Shown one piece after another: positions 33,091-45,508 of a stretch of DNA of 64,000 bases. The position numbers were made by a program, and so were the translations under genes. The stretch is from Terrisporobacter vanillatitrophus. GTDB taxonomy: Bacteria > Bacillota > Clostridia > Peptostreptococcales > Peptostreptococcaceae. The stretch covers positions 868,001 through 932,000 of the forward strand of contig NZ_CP154625.1 of NCBI RefSeq assembly GCF_051148895.1, read 5' to 3'. Under the pieces are notes generated by a model. It worked only from the letters and a program-made list of their open reading frames with translations, was not told the DNA's origin and searched no databases. Every line of letters starts with the position of its first letter. Within the stretch, counting starts at the first letter, position 1.

Positions 33091-34152
33091 TTGAAACAAG
33101 AGAACATAATTGAATTAAAAAATATATCAAAAACATATGAAGACAATGAGGTATTAAAATGCCTTAATTTAGATATAAGAAAAAATGAATTTTTAACTTT
33201 ACTAGGACCAAGTGGATGTGGTAAAACAACTACTTTAAAAATAATAGCTGGTTTTGAATTTGCTGATGATGGAAGTGTTTTATTCCAAGGTAAAAATGTA
33301 AATGAAATACCACCATACGAAAGACCAGTAAATACCGTTTTCCAAAAATATGCCTTATTTCCACATATGAATGTATATGAAAATATAGCTTTTGGATTAA
33401 AAATAAAAAAAATGGAACAAAAGGCTATAAATGAAAAAGTTAAAACAATTCTTAAACTTGTGGCACTACCAGGATTTGAAGGTAGAAGTATAGATTCATT
33501 AAGTGGTGGTCAACAACAAAGGGTTGCCATAGCAAGAGCATTAGTAAATGAGCCAAAAGTACTTTTACTAGATGAGCCTTTAGGTGCATTGGATCTGAAA
33601 TTAAGACAAGAAATGCAAAGAGAACTTAAAAATATACAAAAACAATTAGGAATAACCTTTATATTTGTTACTCATGACCAAGAGGAAGCATTATCAATGT
33701 CAGATACTATTGTTGTTATGAATAAAGGTAAAATACAACAAATGGGAACTCCAGAAGATATTTATAATGAGCCAGAAAATGCTTTTGTTGCTAGATTTAT
33801 AGGTGAAAGTAACATAATAGATGGTATTATGCATGAAGATTATTTAGTTGAATTCTGTGAAAAAAGTTTCAAATGTGTAGATAAAGGATTTGAAAAGAAT
33901 GAAGAAATAGAGATTGTTATAAGACCAGAGGATATAAAAATGGTTAAACCAGAAGAAGGTATGTTAAAAGGTGAAGTAACGTCTTGTGTATTCAAGGGGG
34001 TTCACTATGAAATGACAGTAGATTCTTGTGGATTAACTTGGTTACTTCATAATACTAAATCAGCAGAGGTTGGAAGCAAATTAGGTATGGATATATACCC
34101 AGAAGACATACATATCATGAAAAAAATAGGGGATGAGGAGTCAAATGAGTAA
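33091..34152 (+). CDS. potA: spermidine/putrescine ABC transporter ATP-binding protein
   Basis: A 353-residue ABC ATPase starting at TTG with AAAGAGGTG upstream. LGPSGCGKTTTLKIIAGF is the Walker A region, LSGGQQQRVAIARAL the signature and VLLLDEPLGALDLKLR the Walker B. VTHDQEEALSMSDTIVVMN is the H-loop region and the C-terminal 110 residues form the TOBE domain. FQKYALFPHMNV is typical of PotA-type importers. It energises PotB-PotC with the PotD lipoprotein. Its stop overlaps the start of potB. Confidence 0.95.
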   Translation: MKQENIIELKNISKTYEDNEVLKCLNLDIRKNEFLTLLGPSGCGKTTTLKIIAGFEFADDGSVLFQGKNVNEIPPYERPVNTVFQKYALFPHMNVYENIAFGLKIKKMEQKAINEKVKTILKLVALPGFEGRSIDSLSGGQQQRVAIARALVNEPKVLLLDEPLGALDLKLRQEMQRELKNIQKQLGITFIFVTHDQEEALSMSDTIVVMNKGKIQQMGTPEDIYNEPENAFVARFIGESNIIDGIMHEDYLVEFCEKSFKCVDKGFEKNEEIEIVIRPEDIKMVKPEEGMLKGEVTSCVFKGVHYEMTVDSCGLTWLLHNTKSAEVGSKLGMDIYPEDIHIMKKIGDEESNE

Positions 34153-34996
34153 AGGTGATAATAAATTAGGCTTAAAGATAACATCTCCATATATTTTATG
34201 GAGTGCATTATTCATAGTAATTCCTTTATTTCTAATTGTATTCTTTGGTTTTACAAAAATGGAAGGTGGAATTTACGCTTTCAGCTTAGAAAACTTTAAG
34301 GAATTAATGAATCCATTATACTTTAAAGTATTTTGGAGATCCATAACACTTGCAGTAATATCAACAATATTATGCTTATTAATTGGATATCCTACAGCTT
34401 ATATAATATCTAAATCAAAAGTGTCTAGACAAAGTACTTTATTAATGCTTGCTATAATACCAATGTGGATGAACTTCTTACTTAGAACTTATGCATGGTC
34501 AGCAATTCTTGGCAGAGAAGGAATACTAAACACATTTTTAAATACAATAGGACTAAATTCGATTAATATTTTATACACAGATTCAGCAGTACTTTTAGGT
34601 ATGGTTTATAACTTTTTACCATTTATGATATTACCAATTTATACTGTATTATCAAAGATGGATCAAGACTTAATAAATGCGGCAAAAGACCTAGGTGCTA
34701 ATGGAAGACAAGTGTTTTCTAAGGTTATACTTCCACTTAGCATGCCAGGAGTAGTATCAGGAATAACAATGGTATTTATGCCAGCAGTATCCACTTTCGT
34801 AATTTCTAAATTGCTAGGTGGAGGCCAATTTATGTTGATTGGTAACCTAATAGAGCAACAGTTTATGTCTGTTGGGGATTGGCATTTTGGTTCAGCTATA
34901 TCTTTATTTATGATGATAGTAATCTTAATTACTATGGCAATAATGAATAAATTTAGTGACGATTCAGACAAGGAAGGTGGTGGATTACTATTATAA
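34145..34996 (+). CDS. potB: spermidine/putrescine ABC transporter permease PotB
   Basis: A 283-residue membrane protein with about six membrane segments. The ATG at 34145 follows GAGGAG; an in-frame ATG at 34133 is also possible. It overlaps the last bases of potA. NAAKDLGANGRQVFSKVILPLSMPG (split around residues 178-202) is the EAA loop that contacts the ATPase. Its last codons overlap the ribosome binding site and probable start of potC. Confidence 0.92.
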   Translation: MSKGDNKLGLKITSPYILWSALFIVIPLFLIVFFGFTKMEGGIYAFSLENFKELMNPLYFKVFWRSITLAVISTILCLLIGYPTAYIISKSKVSRQSTLLMLAIIPMWMNFLLRTYAWSAILGREGILNTFLNTIGLNSINILYTDSAVLLGMVYNFLPFMILPIYTVLSKMDQDLINAAKDLGANGRQVFSKVILPLSMPGVVSGITMVFMPAVSTFVISKLLGGGQFMLIGNLIEQQFMSVGDWHFGSAISLFMMIVILITMAIMNKFSDDSDKEGGGLLL

Positions 34997-35772
34997 AGAA
35001 ATTCACATCAAATATATATTTAACTCTAGTGTATATATTTTTATATCTACCAATAATAACACTAGGAGTGTTTTCATTTAATGAATCAAAATCCATGGCC
35101 AAGTGGAATGGATTCTCATTAAAATGGTATGAAAAATTATTAGATAATTCCAGAATAATGGATGCTCTATATTATACTTTGCTAGTAGCAATAGTAGCGT
35201 CTGTAATTGCAACAATAGTAGGTACAATTACAGCAATAGGTATACATAAGATGAGACAAGTGAAGTTAAGAGGATTACTTTTAAATGTAAACTACCTTCC
35301 CGTATTAAATCCGGATATAGTAACAGGGGTGGCATTAATGTCATTATTCGTATTTGTTAATATGGAATTTGGATTAACTACAATGTTATTATCTCATATA
35401 GTTTTCAATATACCTTATGTAATACTTTCTGTTTTACCTAAGTTAAAACAATTACCAGCAAATATTGAAGAGGCAGCTCTAGATTTAGGAGCAACACCAT
35501 GGTATGCCCTTAGAAAAGTAGTATTACCACAAATAAAACCAGGTATAATATCTGGAATGATTATAGCTTTTACAATGTCAATAGATGACTTTGTTATTAG
35601 TTTCTTTACAACAGGAAATGGTGTAACAAACTTAGCTATAGAAGTATACTCAATGACAAGAAGAGGTATTTCACCAGAGATAAATGCATTATCTACAATA
35701 ATGTTTGTAAGTGTTCTTATATTATTAGCTTTATCTAATATATCACAAAATAAAAAGGCAACAAATAATTAG
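34990..35772 (+). CDS. potC: spermidine/putrescine ABC transporter permease PotC, apparent ATT start
   Basis: The first standard start codon in frame, GTG 35029, falls inside the first membrane segment (YIFLYLPIITLGVFSF). The frame is open upstream and encodes the expected positive N-terminus IKKFTSNIYLTL. The ribosome binding site GGAAGGTGG (34972-34980) points to ATT at 34990, nine bases downstream, as the start; this overlaps the potB stop. That gives 260 residues, the normal PotC length. The EAA loop EEAALDLGATPWYALRKVVL is intact. Non-standard initiation is inferred; a start at GTG 35029 (247 residues) is the alternative. Confidence 0.85.
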   Translation: MIKKFTSNIYLTLVYIFLYLPIITLGVFSFNESKSMAKWNGFSLKWYEKLLDNSRIMDALYYTLLVAIVASVIATIVGTITAIGIHKMRQVKLRGLLLNVNYLPVLNPDIVTGVALMSLFVFVNMEFGLTTMLLSHIVFNIPYVILSVLPKLKQLPANIEEAALDLGATPWYALRKVVLPQIKPGIISGMIIAFTMSIDDFVISFFTTGNGVTNLAIEVYSMTRRGISPEINALSTIMFVSVLILLALSNISQNKKATNN

Positions 35773-35796
35773 GATCGTATTAAGGGAGGATAAAAT

Positions 35797-36852
35797 ATGA
35801 AATTTAAAAAAATATCTGCGCTAGCATTAACTTTCATAATGACTGCATCTATATTGGTAGGTTGTGGAGGTTCTAAATCAAGTGAAGTTTTAAATGTTTA
35901 TAACGTTGGAGACTATATAGATGAAGATCTTATAACGAAATTTGAAGATGAAACAGGTATAAAAGTAGTATATGAAACTTATGATACAAATGAAGCAATG
36001 TATCAAAAACTTAAAAGTGGAAGTAGTAATTACGATTTAATATTCCCATCTGACTATATGGTGGAAAAATTAAAAGAAGAAGACATGTTAAATGAAATAG
36101 ATTATTCAAATATACCTAATTATGAAAAGAATATGATGGATAATTTTAAAACTACTGAATATGATAAGAACAATAAATACAGTGTACCTTACTTATGGGG
36201 AACATTTGGTATAGTTTACAATAAAACTAAAGTAGATAAAAAAGATTTAAAAAACTGGGATATACTTTGGAATAAAAAATATGAAGGTCAAATACAAATG
36301 TTAGACTCTGTTAGAGACACTATGGGTATTGCTTTGATGAAATTAGGGTATTCAATAAATACTAAAGATAAAAAAGAAATAGAAGAAGCTAAAAACTTAT
36401 TAATAGAACAATTACCACTTGTTCAAGCTTATGTAAATGATGACGGAAAAGATAGATTAATAGCTGGTGATGCGGCTATGGGAATATACTATTCAGGAGA
36501 CGCATCAGTAATGATAGAAGAAAATCCTGATTTAGCGTACTATATACCAGAGACTGGAACTAACCAATGGATAGATGCTATGTGTATACCAAAAACTGCA
36601 GAAAACAAAAAAGAAGCGGAACAATTTATAAACTTCATGTTAGATGGAGAAAATGCAACACAAAACGTAGAGTACATACAATACTCTACTCCAAATAAAG
36701 CAGCATTTGATTTACTAAGTGACAAACTTAAAAATGATCCAAATGCTTATCCAGATGAAAAAGTTTTAGAAAAATGTCAAACATTTTTAAACTTACCATC
36801 AGATGTATTAAAACTATATGATGATGCTTGGACAAGAATAAAATCACAATAG
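35797..36852 (+). CDS. potD: spermidine/putrescine-binding lipoprotein PotD
   Basis: A 351-residue extracellular solute-binding lipoprotein. The signal peptide ends in the lipobox LVGC with Cys23 as lipidated residue. The mature part matches PotD: LNVYNVGDYIDEDLITKFED, YDLIFPSDYMVEKLKEEDM, PYLWGTFGIVYNK and GDAAMGIYYSGDASVM. It delivers polyamines to PotABC. AAGGGAGG ribosome binding site. Operon end, followed by a long terminator. Confidence 0.95.
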   Translation: MKFKKISALALTFIMTASILVGCGGSKSSEVLNVYNVGDYIDEDLITKFEDETGIKVVYETYDTNEAMYQKLKSGSSNYDLIFPSDYMVEKLKEEDMLNEIDYSNIPNYEKNMMDNFKTTEYDKNNKYSVPYLWGTFGIVYNKTKVDKKDLKNWDILWNKKYEGQIQMLDSVRDTMGIALMKLGYSINTKDKKEIEEAKNLLIEQLPLVQAYVNDDGKDRLIAGDAAMGIYYSGDASVMIEENPDLAYYIPETGTNQWIDAMCIPKTAENKKEAEQFINFMLDGENATQNVEYIQYSTPNKAAFDLLSDKLKNDPNAYPDEKVLEKCQTFLNLPSDVLKLYDDAWTRIKSQ

Positions 36853-36886
36853 TTTTTTAACTTAATTATCCTATTTTGATTTTGTA

Positions 36887-36935
36887 GGCTGATGTAAATA
36901 AGAAAATAACTTCTTATTTACATCAGCCTTTTGAA
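36887..36935 (+). terminator. pot operon terminator
   Basis: GGCTGATGTAAATAAGAA and TTCTTATTTACATCAGCC form an 18-bp perfect stem with a short loop, followed by TTTTG. Confidence 0.9.
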
Positions 36936-36985
36936 TTTGAAAATAAGTCTGTATATACATAATTTTCCAAATATTTTAGAGACAA

Positions 36986-37014
36986 TTGTAAAAAATATAT
37001 TTTGAGTATATAAT
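36986..37014 (+). promoter_or_regulatory. sigma-A-type promoter of the hydrogenase gene
   Basis: TTGTAA (36986-36991) and a consensus TATAAT (37009-37014) are separated by 17 bases, about 50 bases upstream of the start codon. Confidence 0.75.
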
Positions 37015-37063
37015 GTGGGAAAGTGGCACAATTTAAGCATAAGTGTAAAAAGGAGTGGATTAT

Positions 37064-39034
37064 ATGACAAATACTAAGCCAACTATGTTACATAGTAATA
37101 GAGGATCTGTTTTTTCTGTATTTAGTGAAGATGAATTAAAAAACATGACCCAAAGCAGCCCAAGAAAAGTGGCTATATGTGGAAGAGTAAATAACAGTGG
37201 GATTGTTGATGTTCCAGAAGGTGCCACACTTGCGGATATTATTGAATTAGCTGGGGGCATATTAAATAAAAAAAAATTCAAAGGAGCTCATGTGGGAGTT
37301 CCACCATATGGAAGATTTTTATGTAAAAAAGATTTAGATAAAGAATTAGATTTTGCATTATTTGATAATTATATTAGAGCAATAAATGTATTATCAGAAG
37401 AAGATTGTATAGTTCAATATTCAAAATTCTATATAGATTCTGTAATAGGGTCAATGAAAAATGGGGAACCATTAGAGGATTATGTTAAAGTTAAAGACCA
37501 AATTGAAAGAGTTTGGAGAATTTTAGATAGAATAAGTAAGGGAAAATCAGATATGCGTGATGTTTACTTACTTAGAACTATTGCAGAACAAGTAAAAGAA
37601 ACTTTAAATCAAAAGCATAACATTATGGAAGAAATTTTAGAAAACTTCTATGATGAAATTAGTCAACATATAGAAGAAGATAAATGCTACACAATGCAAT
37701 GTAACAACTTAATAAAACTTACTATTACAGACAAATGTATAGGATGTGGAGCTTGTGCTAGGGTTTGTCCAGTAAGTTGTATATCTGGAGAGCGTAAAAA
37801 ACAACATTATATTGACTATAATAGATGTACACATTGTGGCAGATGTATATCTGCTTGTCCAGTAGATGCTATAACAGCAGGAGATAATACTTTAAAATTT
37901 ATAAGGGACTTGTCTACTCCAAACAAGCTTGTAATAACTCAAATGGCGCCTGCTGTTAGAGTTACAATAGGTGAAGCTTTTGGATTTGACCCTGGAGATA
38001 ATGTGGAGAAAAAACTTGCAGCAGGACTTAGAAAATTAGGTGTAGACTATGTATTTGATACAACATGGGCTGCTGATTTAACAATAATGGAAGAAGCTGC
38101 TGAGTTACAAGATAGATTAGAAAAATATTTCGCAGGAGATGAAAGTATAAAATTACCAATGCTAACATCATGCTGTCCGGCATGGGTTAAATTTATAGAG
38201 CAAAACTATGGTGATATGCTAGATGTTCCATCAACTGCAAAATCTCCAATGCAAATGTTCGCCACAGTTGCCAAAGATATTTGGGCAAAGGAAAAAGGTT
38301 TAAAAAGAGACAACGTAACATCTGTTGCCATAATGCCTTGTGTTGCAAAAAAATACGAAGCATCTAGACCAGAATTTTCTCGTGGTTTAAACTATGACGT
38401 TGACTATGTAATAACTACAAGAGAGTTAATAAAAATCTTCCAAGACTCAGGAATAGATTTAAAAGAACTTGAAGATGAAGAAATAGATCAAATACTTGGA
38501 GAATACACAGGTGGAGGTATTATATTCGGAAGAACTGGTGGAGTTATAGAATCAGCTCTTAGAACTGCTTTAGAAAATATGACAGGTAACAGACTTGATA
38601 AGATTGAGTTTGAATCTCTTAGAGGATGGGATGGATTTAGATCTTGTGAAGTAAATGTAGGAGATTTAAATCTAAAAATAGGTGTTACTCATGGATTAGA
38701 AGAAGCAGGAAAAATGCTTGATAAAATAAGAAATGGAGAAGAATTCTATCATGCTATAGAAATTATGGCCTGTCCAGGTGGATGTATAGGTGGCGGTGGT
38801 CAACCTAAAGTTAGAAAAAATAAAGATGAAGTTATAAAAAATAGAGGTGAAGGATTAAATAGCATAGATAGAAGTAAAGACATGAGAGTTTCAAAAGAAA
38901 ATCCAGCAGTACAAGCTATTTATGATAAATATTTAGATTATCCACTAAGTCATAAGGCTCATGAATTACTTCATACTAGATATTTTGCAAGACCTAAATC
39001 AGATTTTAATATTAATAAGAATAATGAAATATAA
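37064..39034 (+). CDS. [FeFe] hydrogenase with N-terminal SLBB/NuoF-like module
   Basis: The ATG at 37064 fits the AAAGGAG site, giving 656 residues. Residues about 35-110 form an SLBB-like domain (KVAICGRVNNSGIVDVPEG). About 110-205 is a helical NuoF-C-terminal-like part lacking the CxxCxxC cluster motif. About 225-270 is a two-cluster ferredoxin (DKCIGCGACARVCP, NRCTHCGRCISACP). The H-cluster domain has TSCCPAWVKFIE, IMPCVAKKYEASRPE and ACPGGCIGGGGQP, the three family motifs, followed by the small-subunit-like C-terminus. It evolves or oxidises H2 using ferredoxin or a related donor. Monocistronic, with promoter and terminator visible. Confidence 0.92.
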   Translation: MTNTKPTMLHSNRGSVFSVFSEDELKNMTQSSPRKVAICGRVNNSGIVDVPEGATLADIIELAGGILNKKKFKGAHVGVPPYGRFLCKKDLDKELDFALFDNYIRAINVLSEEDCIVQYSKFYIDSVIGSMKNGEPLEDYVKVKDQIERVWRILDRISKGKSDMRDVYLLRTIAEQVKETLNQKHNIMEEILENFYDEISQHIEEDKCYTMQCNNLIKLTITDKCIGCGACARVCPVSCISGERKKQHYIDYNRCTHCGRCISACPVDAITAGDNTLKFIRDLSTPNKLVITQMAPAVRVTIGEAFGFDPGDNVEKKLAAGLRKLGVDYVFDTTWAADLTIMEEAAELQDRLEKYFAGDESIKLPMLTSCCPAWVKFIEQNYGDMLDVPSTAKSPMQMFATVAKDIWAKEKGLKRDNVTSVAIMPCVAKKYEASRPEFSRGLNYDVDYVITTRELIKIFQDSGIDLKELEDEEIDQILGEYTGGGIIFGRTGGVIESALRTALENMTGNRLDKIEFESLRGWDGFRSCEVNVGDLNLKIGVTHGLEEAGKMLDKIRNGEEFYHAIEIMACPGGCIGGGGQPKVRKNKDEVIKNRGEGLNSIDRSKDMRVSKENPAVQAIYDKYLDYPLSHKAHELLHTRYFARPKSDFNINKNNEI

Positions 39035-39049
39035 AATTATAATAAATAG

Positions 39050-39080
39050 AAGATAGGGTATTTACTACTCTATCTTTTTT
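39050..39080 (+). terminator. hydrogenase gene terminator
   Basis: AAGATAG (39050-39056) and CTATCTT (39070-39076) pair and are followed by a T run. Confidence 0.8.
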
Positions 39081-39174
39081 GTAATGTAAAATTATATTAA
39101 TTGATAAAATTAGATGAATTTAAGAGGTTGTGGTATTATATATGGTAAATAATTACAATAACAAGGAGGTATTT

Positions 39175-40068
39175 ATGAAAAAATCAGTACGAATTGTTTT
39201 ATTAGTAATATTATTAATTGGTTTATCTTTATTGTGGAAAAACATATATAAACAAACAGAAACAAGTCAAATAAAAGAAAATAAAACATCTAGTAAAGAT
39301 ACATCAACTTACAATTATATTAATAAAGATGGTAAAACTTTAGAAAGCAGAATTAATACTCCACAAGGATTTACAAGAACTTCATGTGATAAAAACAGTA
39401 TGGGAGAATTTTTACGTCAATATCCATTAAAAAAAGATGGTTCACCTGTATTACTTTATAATGGCAAAGAAAAGGCTAATCAAAGTGCTCATACGGCTGT
39501 GTTTGATATGTATCTTGGAGATAGGGATTTACAGCAATGCGCTGATTCTGTAATTAGGGTATATGCGGAGTATTTTTATGAACACAAACAGTTTGATAAA
39601 ATCAAATTTCACTTTGTAGATGGTTTCTTATGTGATTATGAAAAATGGAGAAATGGATACAGAGTTAAGACTAATGGAAATAGCTCATCATGGGTAAAAA
39701 CAAGTGAATTTAACGATTCTAAAGAATCATTTGAGAGTTATCTTAATATGGTTTTTGCTTATGCAAGTACTTTATCTGTGGAAGAAGAATCGAAAAAAAT
39801 TAAATTGGATGAAATGCAAATAGGGGATATTTTTATTACTGGTGGAAGTCCAGGACATGTTGTAATAGTTGTTGATATTTGTGAAAATAATAAGGGAGAA
39901 AAAGCATTTTTATTGGCTCAAGGATACATGCCTGCTCAAGAATTTCATATATTAAAAAGCAATAGGGGAGACAACAATCCTTGGTATTATGTGTCTGATA
40001 TTAAATATCCATTTAAAACTCCTGGATATACTTTTGAAAAAGAATGCTTTAGACGATTGGATTATTAA
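39175..40068 (+). CDS. DUF4846 membrane-anchored protein
   Basis: The ATG at 39175 has an AAGGAGG site; the frame is open 45 bases upstream without one. The 297-residue protein has one N-terminal membrane segment (about 5-20). The DUF4846 domain follows: INTPQGFTRT, EFLRQYPLKKDGSPVLLYNG, QSAHTAVFDMYLGDRDLQQC, YRVKTNG, then GDIFITGGSPGHVVIVVDI and LLAQGYMPAQEFHILKS near the C-terminus. The latter, with a GH(V)xIV pattern, recalls cell-wall hydrolase or papain-like folds, but the function of the family is unknown. It directly precedes the rRNA operon. Confidence 0.82.
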   Translation: MKKSVRIVLLVILLIGLSLLWKNIYKQTETSQIKENKTSSKDTSTYNYINKDGKTLESRINTPQGFTRTSCDKNSMGEFLRQYPLKKDGSPVLLYNGKEKANQSAHTAVFDMYLGDRDLQQCADSVIRVYAEYFYEHKQFDKIKFHFVDGFLCDYEKWRNGYRVKTNGNSSSWVKTSEFNDSKESFESYLNMVFAYASTLSVEEESKKIKLDEMQIGDIFITGGSPGHVVIVVDICENNKGEKAFLLAQGYMPAQEFHILKSNRGDNNPWYYVSDIKYPFKTPGYTFEKECFRRLDY

Positions 40069-40090
40069 AAAATAAAAAATAAAAAAAGTA

Positions 40091-40119
40091 TTGACCAATA
40101 TTTATTATGATGATATAGT
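40091..40119 (+). promoter_or_regulatory. rRNA operon promoter P1
   Basis: TTGACC (40091-40096), a 17-base spacer and TATAGT (40114-40119). It is the distal of two tandem promoters upstream of 16S. Confidence 0.8.
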
Positions 40120-40173
40120 TATACATGTCCTCAATGAGAGGGAAACACCGAAAATAAAATATAAAAAAAGGTG

Positions 40174-40202
40174 TTGACATAAAAATTTAGTTTTGTTAAA
40201 AT
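40174..40202 (+). promoter_or_regulatory. rRNA operon promoter P2
   Basis: Consensus TTGACA (40174-40179), a 17-base spacer and TAAAAT (40197-40202). A boxA-like antitermination element, AAAGAACTTTGAAAA, follows at 40221-40235. Confidence 0.88.
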
Positions 40203-40231
40203 AAAAGAGTTGAAACAAGCAAAGAACTTTG

Positions 40232-40251
40232 AAAATTAAACAGTAGGTTAA
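40232..40251 (+). other. 5' arm of the 16S rRNA processing stem
   Basis: The 20 bases here (AAAATTAAACAGTAGGTTAA) are the exact reverse complement of 41858-41877 beyond the 16S 3' end. The two arms bring both ends of pre-16S together in the stem cut by RNase III. Confidence 0.9.
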
Positions 40252-40342
40252 CAATAAATTAATTCTTTAAAGAATTAAACTGAAACAACAAACAAACCAA
40301 GCCAGATATTCAGATAATGATTAGCTGAGCAATTGGACAACT

Positions 40343-41850
<1,508 letters not shown>

Positions 41851-41857
41851 GGGAGAA

Positions 41858-41877
41858 TTAACCTACTGTTTAATTTT
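41858..41877 (+). other. 3' arm of the 16S rRNA processing stem
   Basis: Perfect 20-base complement of 40232-40251, ten bases after the mature 16S end. Confidence 0.9.
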
Positions 41878-41940
41878 GAGGGTTTTTTACTTTCTCATCT
41901 AAATACATTGGCGGTTTTTAATCTCTAATGTATTTTTTAT

Positions 41941-42016
41941 GGGGGTGTAGCTCAGCTGGGAGAGCACTTGCCTTGCACGCAAGGGGTCAGGAGTTCGATC
42001 CTCCTCATCTCCACCA
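41941..42016 (+). tRNA. tRNA-Ala (anticodon UGC)
   Basis: A 76-base cloverleaf with anticodon loop CTTGCAC, TTCGATC T loop and encoded CCA. It lies in the 16S-23S spacer. The acceptor stem contains two G-U pairs (GGGGGTG with CATCTCC). Confidence 0.95.
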
Positions 42017-42092
42017 TTATTTTTATGCAATTTTATATTATAAGGGAAAAATTATATAAATAATTTTCATAAAATAGCTTAAAATAAAAAAT

Positions 42093-42119
42093 AGTACTTT
42101 GAAAACTGCATAACATTTA
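42093..42119 (+). other. 5' arm of the 23S rRNA processing stem, with boxA
   Basis: The bases from AGTACTTTGAAAACTG to CATTTA pair with 45131-45156, with one bulge and one mismatch. TAGTACTTTGAAAACT also resembles the boxA antitermination element placed before 23S in Firmicutes. Confidence 0.82.
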
Positions 42120-42210
42120 GTGATATGACATTATAAAAGAAGAAGATAAACTTCTTAAAAAATATATCATATAAAGAAGATAACTTTTAAAAATATCAAA
42201 CTTTGATAAC

Positions 42211-45111
<2,901 letters not shown>

Positions 45112-45130
45112 ATAAATATAATGGAAACAT

Positions 45131-45156
45131 TAAATGTTAGCAGTTTTGAAAGTACT
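45131..45156 (+). other. 3' arm of the 23S rRNA processing stem
   Basis: Partner of 42093-42119. The next 30 bases lead to tRNA-Thr; no 5S rRNA sequence is present. Confidence 0.8.
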
Positions 45157-45189
45157 AATTAACTAATTAGTATAACAATAACTTGATTA

Positions 45190-45264
45190 GCTGGTGTGGC
45201 TCAACGGTAGAGCAGCTGACTTGTAATCAGCAGGTTGTAGGTTCGATTCCTATCACCAGCTCCA
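45190..45264 (+). tRNA. tRNA-Thr (anticodon UGU)
   Basis: A 75-base cloverleaf with acceptor arms GCTGGTG and CACCAGC, anticodon loop CTTGTAA, T loop TTCGATT and encoded CCA. It occupies the place after 23S where a 5S gene would be expected. Confidence 0.95.
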
Positions 45265-45270
45265 ATAATA

Positions 45271-45297
45271 AACTAGGCAATAGCCTAGTTTTTTTTG
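45271..45297 (+). terminator. rRNA operon terminator
   Basis: AACTAGGC and GCCTAGTT form a stem with a short loop, followed by eight T. Confidence 0.9.
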
Positions 45298-45508
45298 CGT
45301 GAAAACAAAAACACAAATTTTATGAAAATTAATAATTTTTAGATTAATTTTGGAAGAAAATGGAAAAAATTTCTAGTTAAATTTTTGACGAAATATGGTA
45401 TTATTTACATGAAATAAAAAATATTCAACAAAACATGATACAAATAGAAACAACTTAATTAAAAAAATAAAATGTTTGTTGAAAGAGGACATCAAAGGAG
45501 ATTTAAAA

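Noticed and set aside
32754..33146. Two overlapping minus-strand reading frames with an apparently repeated 22-residue motif.
   Set aside because: They run through the 66-bp tandem repeat, whose length is a multiple of three, so any open frame repeats itself. They also lie antisense to the regulator gene and have no ribosome binding site.
41941..42016. tRNA-Ala acceptor stem looked mismatched (GGGGGTG with CATCTCC).
   Set aside because: The two odd positions are G-U pairs, which are allowed; all other tRNA elements are intact, so it is taken as functional.
45112..45189. Possible 5S rRNA after 23S.
   Set aside because: The 78 bases are too short and contain the 23S processing arm; no 5S-like conserved sequence was seen.
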